Shown in pieces: positions 16,379 through 23,987 of a stretch of DNA of 36,322 nt. Positions within the stretch are counted from its first letter, which is position 1, and each line of letters opens with the position of its first letter. Location of the stretch: NCBI GenBank assembly GCA_947628505.1, contig CANRAD010000017.1:1-36322 (forward strand), written 5' to 3'. Origin of the DNA: an uncultured Clostridia bacterium (lineage in GTDB: Bacteria; Bacillota; Clostridia; Christensenellales; Borkfalkiaceae). The position numbers were made by a program, and so were the translations under genes. The notes beneath the pieces were generated by a model. The model had not been told where the DNA came from, did not search any database, and saw nothing but the letters and a program-made list of their open reading frames with translations.

Positions 16379-17079
16379 TAACTTTTAAACCCGGAAACAA
16401 AAAAATCGAAATTCTTCCAGGGAAACTCGTCCGTGGGAGGCTCCGCGATAAATCTCATCGCCTCGCCCGAGACGGGATGGGCAAATCGCAGAGAATACGC
16501 CCAAAGGGCGAGCTTGCCCTTTACCGCCTTTTCGCCTCCGTAACGCATATCGCCGTAAACCGGACAGTTTATGGCCGCGGTCTGCACGCGTATCTGGTGC
16601 GTTCTGCCCGTGTGCAAGGTTATCTCCGCGAGAGAAAGTCCGCCCGCTTTTTGCCTTATTTCATAGTGAAGAGAGGCGAATTTCGCCCCCTCTTCGCTCT
16701 CGGTGCAGACGTATACCATATTGTTGACCGTGTTTTTTCTGAGATAGTTTTCGAGAGTGGCGCTCTCTTTCCCCGGTACGCCGCAGAGCACGGCGAAATA
16801 TTTTTTTTCGAATCCGCCCTGTCGCATTTTCTCGGAAAGCCGCGCCGAAGCCTTGGATGTCTTTGCGAAAACCATAACTCCGCCCGTAGGTCTGTCGAGA
16901 CGGTGCACAAGCCCGAGATATACGTTGCCGGGTTTACCGTAGGCCTCTTTTATGTAACGTTTTACCGCGTCAAAAAGGTTGTCGTCGCCCGTTTCGTCGG
17001 GACAGCAAGCCATATTCTGCGGTTTTAAAACGACTATTATGTGATTGTCCTCATATAAAATCGTAAGATTATTTTCCAT
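16375..17079 (-). CDS. RluA-family RNA pseudouridine synthase
   Basis: 234 residues from ATG 17079. The family isomerises specific uridines in 23S rRNA or tRNA. The active-site motif HRLDRPTGGVMVFAKT holds catalytic Asp62; GRTHQIRVQ and GDMRYGG are the usual later motifs. There is no N-terminal S4 domain, so it is the short RluA/RluC-like form; the exact target cannot be told. The ATG overlaps the end of the methyltransferase gene, with GGTGAAGG before it, so it is translationally coupled to a second rRNA-modifying enzyme. Confidence 0.9.
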   Translation of the reverse strand: MENNLTILYEDNHIIVVLKPQNMACCPDETGDDNLFDAVKRYIKEAYGKPGNVYLGLVHRLDRPTGGVMVFAKTSKASARLSEKMRQGGFEKKYFAVLCGVPGKESATLENYLRKNTVNNMVYVCTESEEGAKFASLHYEIRQKAGGLSLAEITLHTGRTHQIRVQTAAINCPVYGDMRYGGEKAVKGKLALWAYSLRFAHPVSGEAMRFIAEPPTDEFPWKNFDFFVSGFKSY

Positions 17080-17950
17080 AGCCTTCACCTATGAACAACC
17101 CGCTTGCGCCGCAAGGCAGTTCTATGCCCTCTTCGGTGGGCAAACCCACTTCGTAGGCCTCTGTTCTGCCGGCGAAACGGGAGAGAGCCAGCCGTATAAG
17201 ATTTTTCAAGACCGTCGGCTGTAAGCCGGTGGTATAGCTGTTTATCAGAAAGAACAGCGGTTTGTCGCAAAGCAATTCCGCGCACGAGCGCACGAAGCCG
17301 TAGAGATCTCTTTCGAGCTTCCACATTTCTCCGCCCGGACCTCTGCCGTAACTCGGCGGATCCATTATCACCGCGTCGTATTTGTTGTTTCGCCTTATCT
17401 CCCTCGAAACGAACTTGACGCAGTCGTCAACGATATAGCGTATGCCCGACTCCACGCCAGAAAGCCTCGCGTTTTCGCCCGCCCTTTCGACCATTCCGCG
17501 GGCGGCGTCGACGTGCGTTACTTCCGCGCCCTCTTTCGCGCACGCAACCGAAGCCGCGCCGGTATATGCGAAGAGATTGAGAACCTTTATCTTTCTTTCC
17601 GGTTCGAGAGCGCGCGCCTCGGCGATGAGCTTGCGCATAATCCGCCAATTGACCGCCTGCTCCGGGAAGAGCCCCGTATGTTTGAAGCCCATGGGCTTTA
17701 TAAGAAACGTCAGATCGCCGTGGCTCACCGTCCATTCGGAGGGAAAGGACTTGCGGCGCTCCCACTGTCCGCCGCCGTTCGGACTGCGGCGGTATACGGC
17801 GTTTATGCCCTCGACGGCGAAAAGATCGCGGCCCTTCCAGATGACCTGCGGATCCGGGCGCAGAAGCGTTATTCCCTTCCAATCCTCCAACTTCATTCCG
17901 TCGGACGTGGCCAATATTTTGTAATCTTCCCAATCGTCGGCAACTTTCAT
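17069..17950 (-). CDS. Class I SAM-dependent methyltransferase, RlmI-like
   Basis: 293 residues. An N-terminal beta-rich region (1-85) is followed by a Rossmann methyltransferase domain: motif I LNLFAYTGAASVACAKEGA, the acidic SAM-ribose residue in THVDAA, IVDDCVKF, and motif IV MDPPSYGRG. This matches Pfam Methyltrans_SAM (23S rRNA cytosine-C5 methyltransferases such as RlmI), though an N-terminal PUA domain is not evident. The product pairs naturally with the coupled pseudouridine synthase. A promoter -10 ends seven bases before the ATG and there is no Shine-Dalgarno, so the mRNA is probably leaderless. Confidence 0.9.
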   Translation of the reverse strand: MKVADDWEDYKILATSDGMKLEDWKGITLLRPDPQVIWKGRDLFAVEGINAVYRRSPNGGGQWERRKSFPSEWTVSHGDLTFLIKPMGFKHTGLFPEQAVNWRIMRKLIAEARALEPERKIKVLNLFAYTGAASVACAKEGAEVTHVDAARGMVERAGENARLSGVESGIRYIVDDCVKFVSREIRRNNKYDAVIMDPPSYGRGPGGEMWKLERDLYGFVRSCAELLCDKPLFFLINSYTTGLQPTVLKNLIRLALSRFAGRTEAYEVGLPTEEGIELPCGASGLFIGEGYGK

Positions 17951-17957
17951 AGGGGAA

Positions 17958-17986
17958 ATTATAGCAAAAACGCGCGCGAAAGTAAA
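17958..17986 (-). promoter_or_regulatory. Promoter of the methyltransferase-pseudouridine synthase operon
   Basis: Minus strand TTTACT (17986-17981), 17-bp spacer, TATAAT (17963-17958). Seven bases (TTCCCCT) separate it from the ATG at 17950. Confidence 0.75.
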
Positions 17987-18009
17987 GTAAAAACCCGTGC
18001 AATTTCAAA

Positions 18010-18030
18010 GGCGACGGAAAATCCGTCGCC
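18010..18030 (-). terminator. Terminator of the virion-head operon
   Basis: Perfect arms GGCGACGGA (18010-18018) and TCCGTCGCC (18022-18030). The minus-strand tail is TTTGAAATT, and it stands 6 bases beyond the last gene's stop. Confidence 0.65.
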
Positions 18031-18036
18031 CCGATT

Positions 18037-18525
18037 TTATTTGCTGTAAGTATACAGCACGTTGTATAAAGTTGTGTAATAACTGCCAAGATATCTGCGC
18101 GCGACGTCGTCCGCCGTATACAGATTCATTCTCTCCGCCGGATCCTCTATGGACAGATAGTAATCCCTGACTATTGCGTATCTGTCGACGTAGGGAAGCG
18201 AATAATCGACTATATATCCGACTTTTTCGCTGTCTTCGTCCTCGTTGGGATAGGGTTCGTTGATTTTGAGAGCATACTGCAACTGTTCTCTTACTATGCC
18301 GACGTCGTATTCGAACTGCGCTTCGAGCTCCACGCGCTTCTGCTCGGCAAGGGACGAATTTTGCATGCCGTTGGTGAAAACGAGCTTGTTGAACAGCTCG
18401 ACGTCCCTCTCCTTTTTGAACTGCAACTCGTTTTTCTTTTTCTGCGCGTTTCTGAGAAGTTGCATCTGCACTGCGGAGAGTTTCCCCAGCTCTTCGTCCG
18501 TTATTTCGATAATGTCAAAAGTCAT
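18037..18525 (-). CDS. Small helical protein, last gene of the head operon
   Basis: 162 residues from ATG 18525, with GGAGG seven bases upstream; it overlaps the preceding gene by 11 bases. The first half is a long charged helix (KLSAVQMQLLRNAQKKKNELQFKKERDVELF and on to about 80), likely coiled coil. The second half is Tyr/Asp-rich (YIVDYSLPYVDRYAIVRDYY). No family recognised. Its position after the connector and beta-rich protein suggests a structural or assembly role. Confidence 0.75.
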   Translation of the reverse strand: MTFDIIEITDEELGKLSAVQMQLLRNAQKKKNELQFKKERDVELFNKLVFTNGMQNSSLAEQKRVELEAQFEYDVGIVREQLQYALKINEPYPNEDEDSEKVGYIVDYSLPYVDRYAIVRDYYLSIEDPAERMNLYTADDVARRYLGSYYTTLYNVLYTYSK

Positions 18526-19747
18526 CTGTAACCTCCGCATACGCCGTCAGCGCCGATACTTTCCCGCCGCCTTTCAGCGAGACGTCGAATTTGACGCCGG
18601 ACATATCCGCGCGGACTCTTCCGCGAGCCCCCGCGATAACGCGCACGTTTCTGCCGTCGGTTATCTCAATGTCGGCTTCGCCGTCCAAATCGATATATGT
18701 AAGCGCCTTTCTCTTTACCGTGCCAAAATCGATATCTTTGCATATATATTGATATTTTTCCGCTTTTTGCAGTGTGTAAAGTCTGTTCCCCGAACTCATG
18801 AGGGCCGTTCCGCCTCCGTATGCGCCCGACGAAATCGAAACGTCGACAAGGCACATATCTTTCGAAAAGACGTCATAGCGGTACAAAACTTTTCGGGAGA
18901 GCGCGGCGGAATACGCCGCCGCGAAATAATATCTTCCGTCCGCCCCGAACGCCGATACGGGCGAAGTCATATCTCCCGCAAGCGCGTGGTCGCACAGTGA
19001 AATTTTCGAGCCGTCGAAAGAATACATTCCGTCTTCCGTGCAGAAAAACAGCTTCCCGCCGACTTCCGCCGCCGTTCCCGCGATTGCCGACGGACATTCG
19101 CACGCGTCTTCGAGCTTGAAATTCTCCGGCGCGCCGTATGCGGAGAGCAAAGATATCCCGCGTTCCCTCATTATGACGAGCCTGTCTGAAAAATCGTGTA
19201 GGGAAAGTATCTTGCCCAAGCGTTCCGAAAGATATACGTAGCCCGCGCCGGATATGCCATCGATCCAATCCTCGGCGCCGCCCTCGCCCGACCATTTAAG
19301 AAGATTTCCGTCCGAAGGACTGACGCCGAAGAGCCTTCCGCAGCGGAAAGCGGCCGCTTCGAGCGAAAGCCCCTGCGCGCCCCTTATCGTGCCGTTGGGA
19401 AACTTCTTGTAAGCACAGCTTGCGCACGCCGCAAAACCGTATTTTTCGGACATGTTCGTAACGTCCGTCAGAAAGCCTTTTTCGCCGTCGAAAGCTCCGC
19501 AATCGACGAGCGAGTTTCCCTTCACCGAAAAATATATCCTGCCGCCGCCGCAGACGAAGAAGCCCTTTGCCGCGGGCGAATATCCGAGCAGAGAAAGTTC
19601 CTCTTGCGCTTCGCCCGCGACCGCCTCGCGCGCTTCGAGGGCGGGCGTTACCGCTCCGCCCTCCTTTTTGCAGTTCAACGGCAACGCGCCGACGTACTGC
19701 AAGAGGTCGAGACGGCGGACGGAAGTTTTAGCCGCGTCGCCGTTCAT
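18515..19747 (-). CDS. Beta-propeller-like protein of the head operon
   Basis: 410 residues from ATG 19747, which overlaps the connector stop by ATGA and has GAGGAGA upstream; the frame continues further upstream but only across the connector gene. It is rich in short repeated strand motifs (GKLFFCTEDGMYSFDGSKI, GRYYFAAAYS, KVLYRYDVFSKDMCLVD, NRLYTLQK), as in propeller proteins. The location after the connector is where P22-like phages encode neck/tail-closure proteins (gp10 is beta-rich). The role is inferred from position, and sequence identity to gp10 is not claimed. Confidence 0.75.
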   Translation of the reverse strand: MNGDAAKTSVRRLDLLQYVGALPLNCKKEGGAVTPALEAREAVAGEAQEELSLLGYSPAAKGFFVCGGGRIYFSVKGNSLVDCGAFDGEKGFLTDVTNMSEKYGFAACASCAYKKFPNGTIRGAQGLSLEAAAFRCGRLFGVSPSDGNLLKWSGEGGAEDWIDGISGAGYVYLSERLGKILSLHDFSDRLVIMRERGISLLSAYGAPENFKLEDACECPSAIAGTAAEVGGKLFFCTEDGMYSFDGSKISLCDHALAGDMTSPVSAFGADGRYYFAAAYSAALSRKVLYRYDVFSKDMCLVDVSISSGAYGGGTALMSSGNRLYTLQKAEKYQYICKDIDFGTVKRKALTYIDLDGEADIEITDGRNVRVIAGARGRVRADMSGVKFDVSLKGGGKVSALTAYAEVTDDF

Positions 19748-20298
19748 ACCCATCTCCTCGGCGGAATACTCGCGCCTCTCGCGCTCTTCCGGCGCGCGCG
19801 GTCGATCTGTGCGCGGTATTTGCTCTCCCACATATCCGCGGCCTCTATCTCGCCTTTTATGAGGCAATATTCCGCCGCCGCGCCGCATGCTTCGAGCGTT
19901 TCGTCCACCTCGGCAGAATATTCGCAATCGTCGTCCAGCTCTTTTTTTACGGGCGCATATTCATACGTTACTTCAATCCGCGTCGCTTCGGTTGCGATAT
20001 ACGTGGGGAAAATTTCATACGCCGTTTCTTTTTCGCCGGATACCACCGATAAAATCTTTACCGGAGGGCTGTCGAAATCCCTGAAATAGTACTTTCCGTT
20101 ATAGGATATCATAGTCTGCGTGCGCACGAGCGGGAAATAGTAGCGCGCAAGTTCGTCCTCAACCGCGTTTATGCAGAACACCAGAGTTCTGACGAGTTCG
20201 GCGTCGTTCTCGGGGATTTCTCCCGAGGCCACTTTCCCGGCGACGTCCTCTCTGCCGAGAAAACGCAGAGCGCGCGCCGCCACTTCTTTTATCTGCAT
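19744..20298 (-). CDS. Head-tail connector (adaptor) protein
   Basis: 184 residues from ATG 20298 (GAGGAG nine bases upstream). The N-terminal helices (IKEVAARALRFLGREDVAGKV, AELVRTLVFCINAVEDELARYYF) and the beta segment KILSVVSGEKETAYEIFPTYI resemble phage gp6/gp4-type adaptors that bind the portal ring. The C-terminal helix EYCLIKGEIEAADMWESKYR is also typical. The order capsid then connector fits tailed-phage head modules. The exact family is uncertain. Confidence 0.7.
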   Translation of the reverse strand: MQIKEVAARALRFLGREDVAGKVASGEIPENDAELVRTLVFCINAVEDELARYYFPLVRTQTMISYNGKYYFRDFDSPPVKILSVVSGEKETAYEIFPTYIATEATRIEVTYEYAPVKKELDDDCEYSAEVDETLEACGAAAEYCLIKGEIEAADMWESKYRAQIDRARRKSARGASIPPRRWV

Positions 20299-20309
20299 CC
20301 GCTCTCTCC

Positions 20310-21461
20310 TCAAACGTTTATTATCTTAGCCTGTCCGCAAGGTTTTTTGCATATAAGTTCGGCGTATTTTACGAGCGTTGCACCGTAAGCCGCCTTGCCG
20401 GGAATCTGTTTTAAGATTTTGCCGCTTTCGTCCTCCAACCACTCCCAATCGCAGAGCTGACTCAAAACGAAATCGTCCGTGTTGACGAACAGTATCTCGC
20501 CCTCGGGGCAGTATTTGTCGGCGTATACGGGCACGTCGTTCACGGTTACTACGCCCGTTCCCGTGCGCGCGTCGATAGTGTTCACAACTCTCTTTCTGTC
20601 GGCGATGAGCGCGGCGATTTTCTTCCTCGTCTTATAGGAGCAGAGTATCATATTTATCTTGCTGTTGAAGTTCTCCTCCATATAGTCCAACACGTCGCAC
20701 AGCATTTCCTCCGTGAGCGAGTTCTCCGCATCCGCTATATAGGGCGCGAAATAGGGCTCTTCGCTCTTATCGTATCCGTAGAGAACGGACGAGCCGAAGA
20801 TTGCGCCCAAGCCCGTAAGTTCGTTTCCCTGAGAGCCGTGCACGCAAACGGTTGCGTTGAGCACGGGATCGTTGTTTTCGGTGTTTATCTTAATAGTGGA
20901 ATTTTTTCTGTCTATGGCCACGATATAGACGCCTTTGCCCTCGGAGGGCTGGCCCGCCGCGGGAACTATGTCTATCTGCATGCCCACGTAAAACTCCCTG
21001 AGATTATCCACCTTGAAAGTGTATTCGTCGACCGCCGAGAGCACTTTGCAGAGCTGTCCGGAGCCGTCGCCGTAGAGCATGCGCTGGAAATTCTGTCTCG
21101 CGCTCGAAACGAGCCCCTCCATCTCGGCGTTCACTATGTTTACGAACGCGCCCGAATTGTCGCGCGAGGCCCTTAAAACCTTGTCGCTCACCTCTATTGC
21201 GCCGTATATGTTTTTAAGGGGCGAAGTTATCGAGAGATATCTGTTCTTGTAAGGATCGGGCAGTTCCCCGTCTTCGGCGCAAGCCTTGATGTTGCCCGAA
21301 TTGCCGCGCACGACGGCTATGTTGACTTCTTTCCCGCTTATGTTTTCGGCAGTTTTTTCTATTGCCGCAAAAAACGGCGAAATACCGTCGTTGAGTTGAG
21401 CCGAAACGGCTTTGAGGTAGTATTCTTTTAACGCTTTATCGGCATTTTCGATTGTTATCAA
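20310..21461 (-). CDS. HK97-fold major capsid protein
   Basis: 383 residues. The start is TTG 21461, eight bases after AAGGAG; no ATG fits the frame. The order N-arm helix, spine helix (VNIVNAEMEGLVSSARQNFQRML), beta insert, A-domain (MILCSYKTRKKIAALIADRK, VVTVNDVPVYADKYCPEGEILFVNTDDF) and C-terminal strand (AAYGATLVKYAELICKKP) is typical of HK97-fold capsids. The pattern after the capsid core (DVPVYADxYxPxGxIxFxN) is one of the most widespread of this fold. Full length, no frameshift. Confidence 0.88.
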   Translation of the reverse strand: MITIENADKALKEYYLKAVSAQLNDGISPFFAAIEKTAENISGKEVNIAVVRGNSGNIKACAEDGELPDPYKNRYLSITSPLKNIYGAIEVSDKVLRASRDNSGAFVNIVNAEMEGLVSSARQNFQRMLYGDGSGQLCKVLSAVDEYTFKVDNLREFYVGMQIDIVPAAGQPSEGKGVYIVAIDRKNSTIKINTENNDPVLNATVCVHGSQGNELTGLGAIFGSSVLYGYDKSEEPYFAPYIADAENSLTEEMLCDVLDYMEENFNSKINMILCSYKTRKKIAALIADRKRVVNTIDARTGTGVVTVNDVPVYADKYCPEGEILFVNTDDFVLSQLCDWEWLEDESGKILKQIPGKAAYGATLVKYAELICKKPCGQAKIINV

Positions 21462-21478
21462 AATTCATTCTCCTTTAT

Positions 21479-21898
21479 TTATATATCCAGAAATTGTTTT
21501 GCGAGCTTTCCCGCCTCTTTGACCGATTTGGGAGCGTCCGACGGCGCCGCGCACGCAACGCCGCCCGCAAGCATCGGCGCGCTCTTCCGAACGGCGATAT
21601 CTTTGAGATATTCGCCGACCACCGCGTTTTTTACGCGCTCGTTGGAGAGCGCCGCCTCTATGAGTTGCTCTTCGCCGGGAGAAGGGAGCGGTTCCCCGGG
21701 AATATTCGCTCCTTGTTTCTCCTCGAGTTCTTTCAGCCTCTGACTTCGCCGGGTGAACTCGGCTTCGAGACTACGATAGGCCGATAAAAGGGCTTCGACG
21801 CTTCTGAACTTGCCGATATCCGGCCCTGTATCCATCTCTTTTCTCTCTTCCGCCTCCGCGGCGACCGTTTCGCAAGTCATTTGTTCTCCGTTATCCAT
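21479..21898 (-). CDS. Capsid scaffolding protein
   Basis: 139 residues, acidic, lying between portal and capsid genes where scaffold genes usually are. Features: KFRSVEALLSAYRSLEAEFTRRSQ, a motif at the N-terminus of many small phage scaffolds, then a short coiled coil, a Pro-rich linker, and a C-terminal helix with Lys (VKEAGKLAKQFLDI), which in other phages binds capsid subunits. ATG 21898 follows AAAGGAGG and overlaps the portal gene's end by 22 bases. No protease domain. Confidence 0.75.
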   Translation of the reverse strand: MDNGEQMTCETVAAEAEERKEMDTGPDIGKFRSVEALLSAYRSLEAEFTRRSQRLKELEEKQGANIPGEPLPSPGEEQLIEAALSNERVKNAVVGEYLKDIAVRKSAPMLAGGVACAAPSDAPKSVKEAGKLAKQFLDI

Positions 21899-23706
21899 TT
21901 ATCCTCCTTTTTGCGCTCGTTAAGTTTTTGTCTGTGAATGAGAATATGCGCATATATTCTCTTTTCCTGCTCTTTCTCCCTTTTCGCCGAGAGAAGATAC
22001 GCTGTGTGCTCCTCTATGTGCGCCGAATGGTCGTCGTAATCCTTCACCTCGGCCTCCTCTCTTTCCATAACGGCGTTTTCCTCCGCCGCGCGGGCAAAGT
22101 TCATCTCCTTCAAATCCCGCCCCGCCGAGAACGACGAATAGCCGAGCATATAGAGTATTTTTCTCTTTGAAGAAGGCGATATAACGCCGTTCTCGTCCGA
22201 GAAAAGCCCTTTTTCCATCAACTCGTAAATGACGGTGCGCCTCTGCGCGGGCGTCATGTTCAACTCGCTGTCGGCCTCGATGACGACGTCGTCGGAAGAT
22301 ATGTCGCTGCCTTTGAAACAGCACACCTCGTTAACTCCGTTTTCGCCCGCGTACTTCAAAAGCCTCGCCTCGCCGGCGAATTGTCTGAAAAGGCGCAACA
22401 CCTGCTTTCCGACCTCTTTCATGGCGCGTTTGAGACTCTGATAGGCTACGTTGAGGCGGGCGTCCGTCTGCTCGATTATGAGTTGCAAGCCCGTGGCCGA
22501 AGTTATCCCGGCAAAGCTGTCGGCGCCCTCCGAAAAACCGCTCGTTCCGGACACGCGCACGAACTCCGCCAAGAGGTTTTCTTCCTCTTTCCAGAACTCG
22601 TCGGGAACGCTTCCGAGGGACAGCATTTCCGGCGGCGTTCCGCCCTGTCTGTAAACGAGTATCTTGCCGGGCGCCAGCCCGTCGTCCGTCAACTCGTCCA
22701 TGTCCACGGAGCCGTCCTCCACGGCTACGGTTCCCATAGATATCCTGTTGAGAAATTCGTGTTTTCGGTTTTTCACCGCGTTATACGCCCTTTGCAGAGG
22801 TATAAGTCTTTCGACCACGCTGCTGCCGAAAAAACTTCCCGCGACGGGCACGGACACCTGTTTTACGAACGGATATCCGCGCGTTCCGTCCGCGCCGTTG
22901 ATATACGGGAGCACGCCGTCATAGAGGAGCTTGCCGCCCGCCGTAACGGAGAACCTCCCCTCCGGACGCGCGCGGGTGGGCTTTTCGTAGCGTTCGAGCA
23001 CGAGTTCGTAAGCCTTCGATTCGTCCTCTCCGCCGCTCAAAACGAAATTGAGTTCCTTTGCCTTTCTGCCTTCGAGTCTGACGCCGTAAATCTCGTAAAT
23101 TTCGCACACGGGCAGCGCTTTCGCGTGAATTATGCTCGGTTGCGCGGCTATGCTCTCCTCTTTCTCCGAATACGGAAAAATTTCAAACGGCGACACGGCG
23201 GAAATCTGCACGTTGCCCTCTCTTATGGTTCCGCCGCCGTCAGCCATGCCGACGCGCGCTCCCGTCTCGGAATTCCAGCATATCTTGTAAAACGCCGTGC
23301 CGCATATCTCCGACCACGACGTTGCGGCGCTAAGAACTCCGTCGAGATCGGTATCTTCGCCGGCGGAAGCGAGTATGGCGGCCGCGAGATTTGCGGCGCG
23401 CTTGTCCTTTTCGTCCGCGGACGCCGCGCGCACGGCGAGTTGCGGACGTATGCCGGAAAGTTTGGAAAGGCGCGTGTCCACTACCGGTGCGATGTGATTG
23501 AATACCCTTCTTTGCTCCCACGCGTACTTCTTATCCACCGGACATATCTCCCCCGATCTGTCCAGCGCGCAATATTGTTCGCCCTTTACGAAATTGCAAT
23601 TCAGCTGCCACGCGCGTTCGAGCGGTTTTCTCCTCTTGCGCCTTTTTAAAAAATCTTCTTCTATGTCCGCGCACAGTTGCGACGCGGTGTCGAGTTCATC
23701 AGTCAA
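21877..23706 (-). CDS. P22-type portal protein
   Basis: 609 residues. The start is TTG 23706, nine bases after AAGGAGG; it overlaps the upstream stop by 8 bases. N-terminal ...RAWQLNCNFVKGEQY...RVFNHIAPVVDTRLSKLSGIRPQ and the central stem/wing ATGLQLIIEQTDARLNVAYQSLKRAMKEVGKQVLRL, plus ADSELNMTPAQRRTVIYELMEKGLF, match the P22 gp1-like portal family (Pfam PF16510). It forms the dodecameric ring through which DNA is packaged. It ends in a long charged helical region (about 550-609). Length is right for the family and the frame is intact. Confidence 0.9.
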   Translation of the reverse strand: MTDELDTASQLCADIEEDFLKRRKRRKPLERAWQLNCNFVKGEQYCALDRSGEICPVDKKYAWEQRRVFNHIAPVVDTRLSKLSGIRPQLAVRAASADEKDKRAANLAAAILASAGEDTDLDGVLSAATSWSEICGTAFYKICWNSETGARVGMADGGGTIREGNVQISAVSPFEIFPYSEKEESIAAQPSIIHAKALPVCEIYEIYGVRLEGRKAKELNFVLSGGEDESKAYELVLERYEKPTRARPEGRFSVTAGGKLLYDGVLPYINGADGTRGYPFVKQVSVPVAGSFFGSSVVERLIPLQRAYNAVKNRKHEFLNRISMGTVAVEDGSVDMDELTDDGLAPGKILVYRQGGTPPEMLSLGSVPDEFWKEEENLLAEFVRVSGTSGFSEGADSFAGITSATGLQLIIEQTDARLNVAYQSLKRAMKEVGKQVLRLFRQFAGEARLLKYAGENGVNEVCCFKGSDISSDDVVIEADSELNMTPAQRRTVIYELMEKGLFSDENGVISPSSKRKILYMLGYSSFSAGRDLKEMNFARAAEENAVMEREEAEVKDYDDHSAHIEEHTAYLLSAKREKEQEKRIYAHILIHRQKLNERKKEDKWITENK

Positions 23707-23956
23707 ATTTTGCCTCCTTCAATAATGCGGTAAGTTTGTTTTTCTCCGCTTCGAGTTCCTCGTCGGTAATCTCCCCGTTTTCGCCCAAAATGAGTTTGAC
23801 GGCCTTGATGTCCGGCGGAATCTCTCTCCTTGTTATTTTTTTTCTCACAAGCACGAGTTCGCCGTTTTCAACGGTGAATTCTTCCACCGTTTCGCTCGCC
23901 GAAAGCCCCGTGGCGCACTTTACGAGCGCCTCTTTTACGATATCTCCTCCTTGCAA
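23699..23956 (-). CDS. Small conserved protein between terminase and portal
   Basis: 85 residues. The best start is TTG 23956, about five bases after GAAGGAGGG. The pattern KEALVKCATGLSASETVEEF...REIPPDIKAVKLIL...DEELEAEKNKLTALLKEA is one that I recognise from unnamed small proteins encoded beside terminases in Clostridia prophages. A beta-rich first half and a helical second half suggest a small assembly factor. A second GGAGGAG lies just inside the gene, so initiation is not certain. Confidence 0.7.
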   Translation of the reverse strand: MQGGDIVKEALVKCATGLSASETVEEFTVENGELVLVRKKITRREIPPDIKAVKLILGENGEITDEELEAEKNKLTALLKEAKFD

Positions 23957-23987
23957 TTTTCCCTCCTTCGCAATTTGTCGCCTCCTT

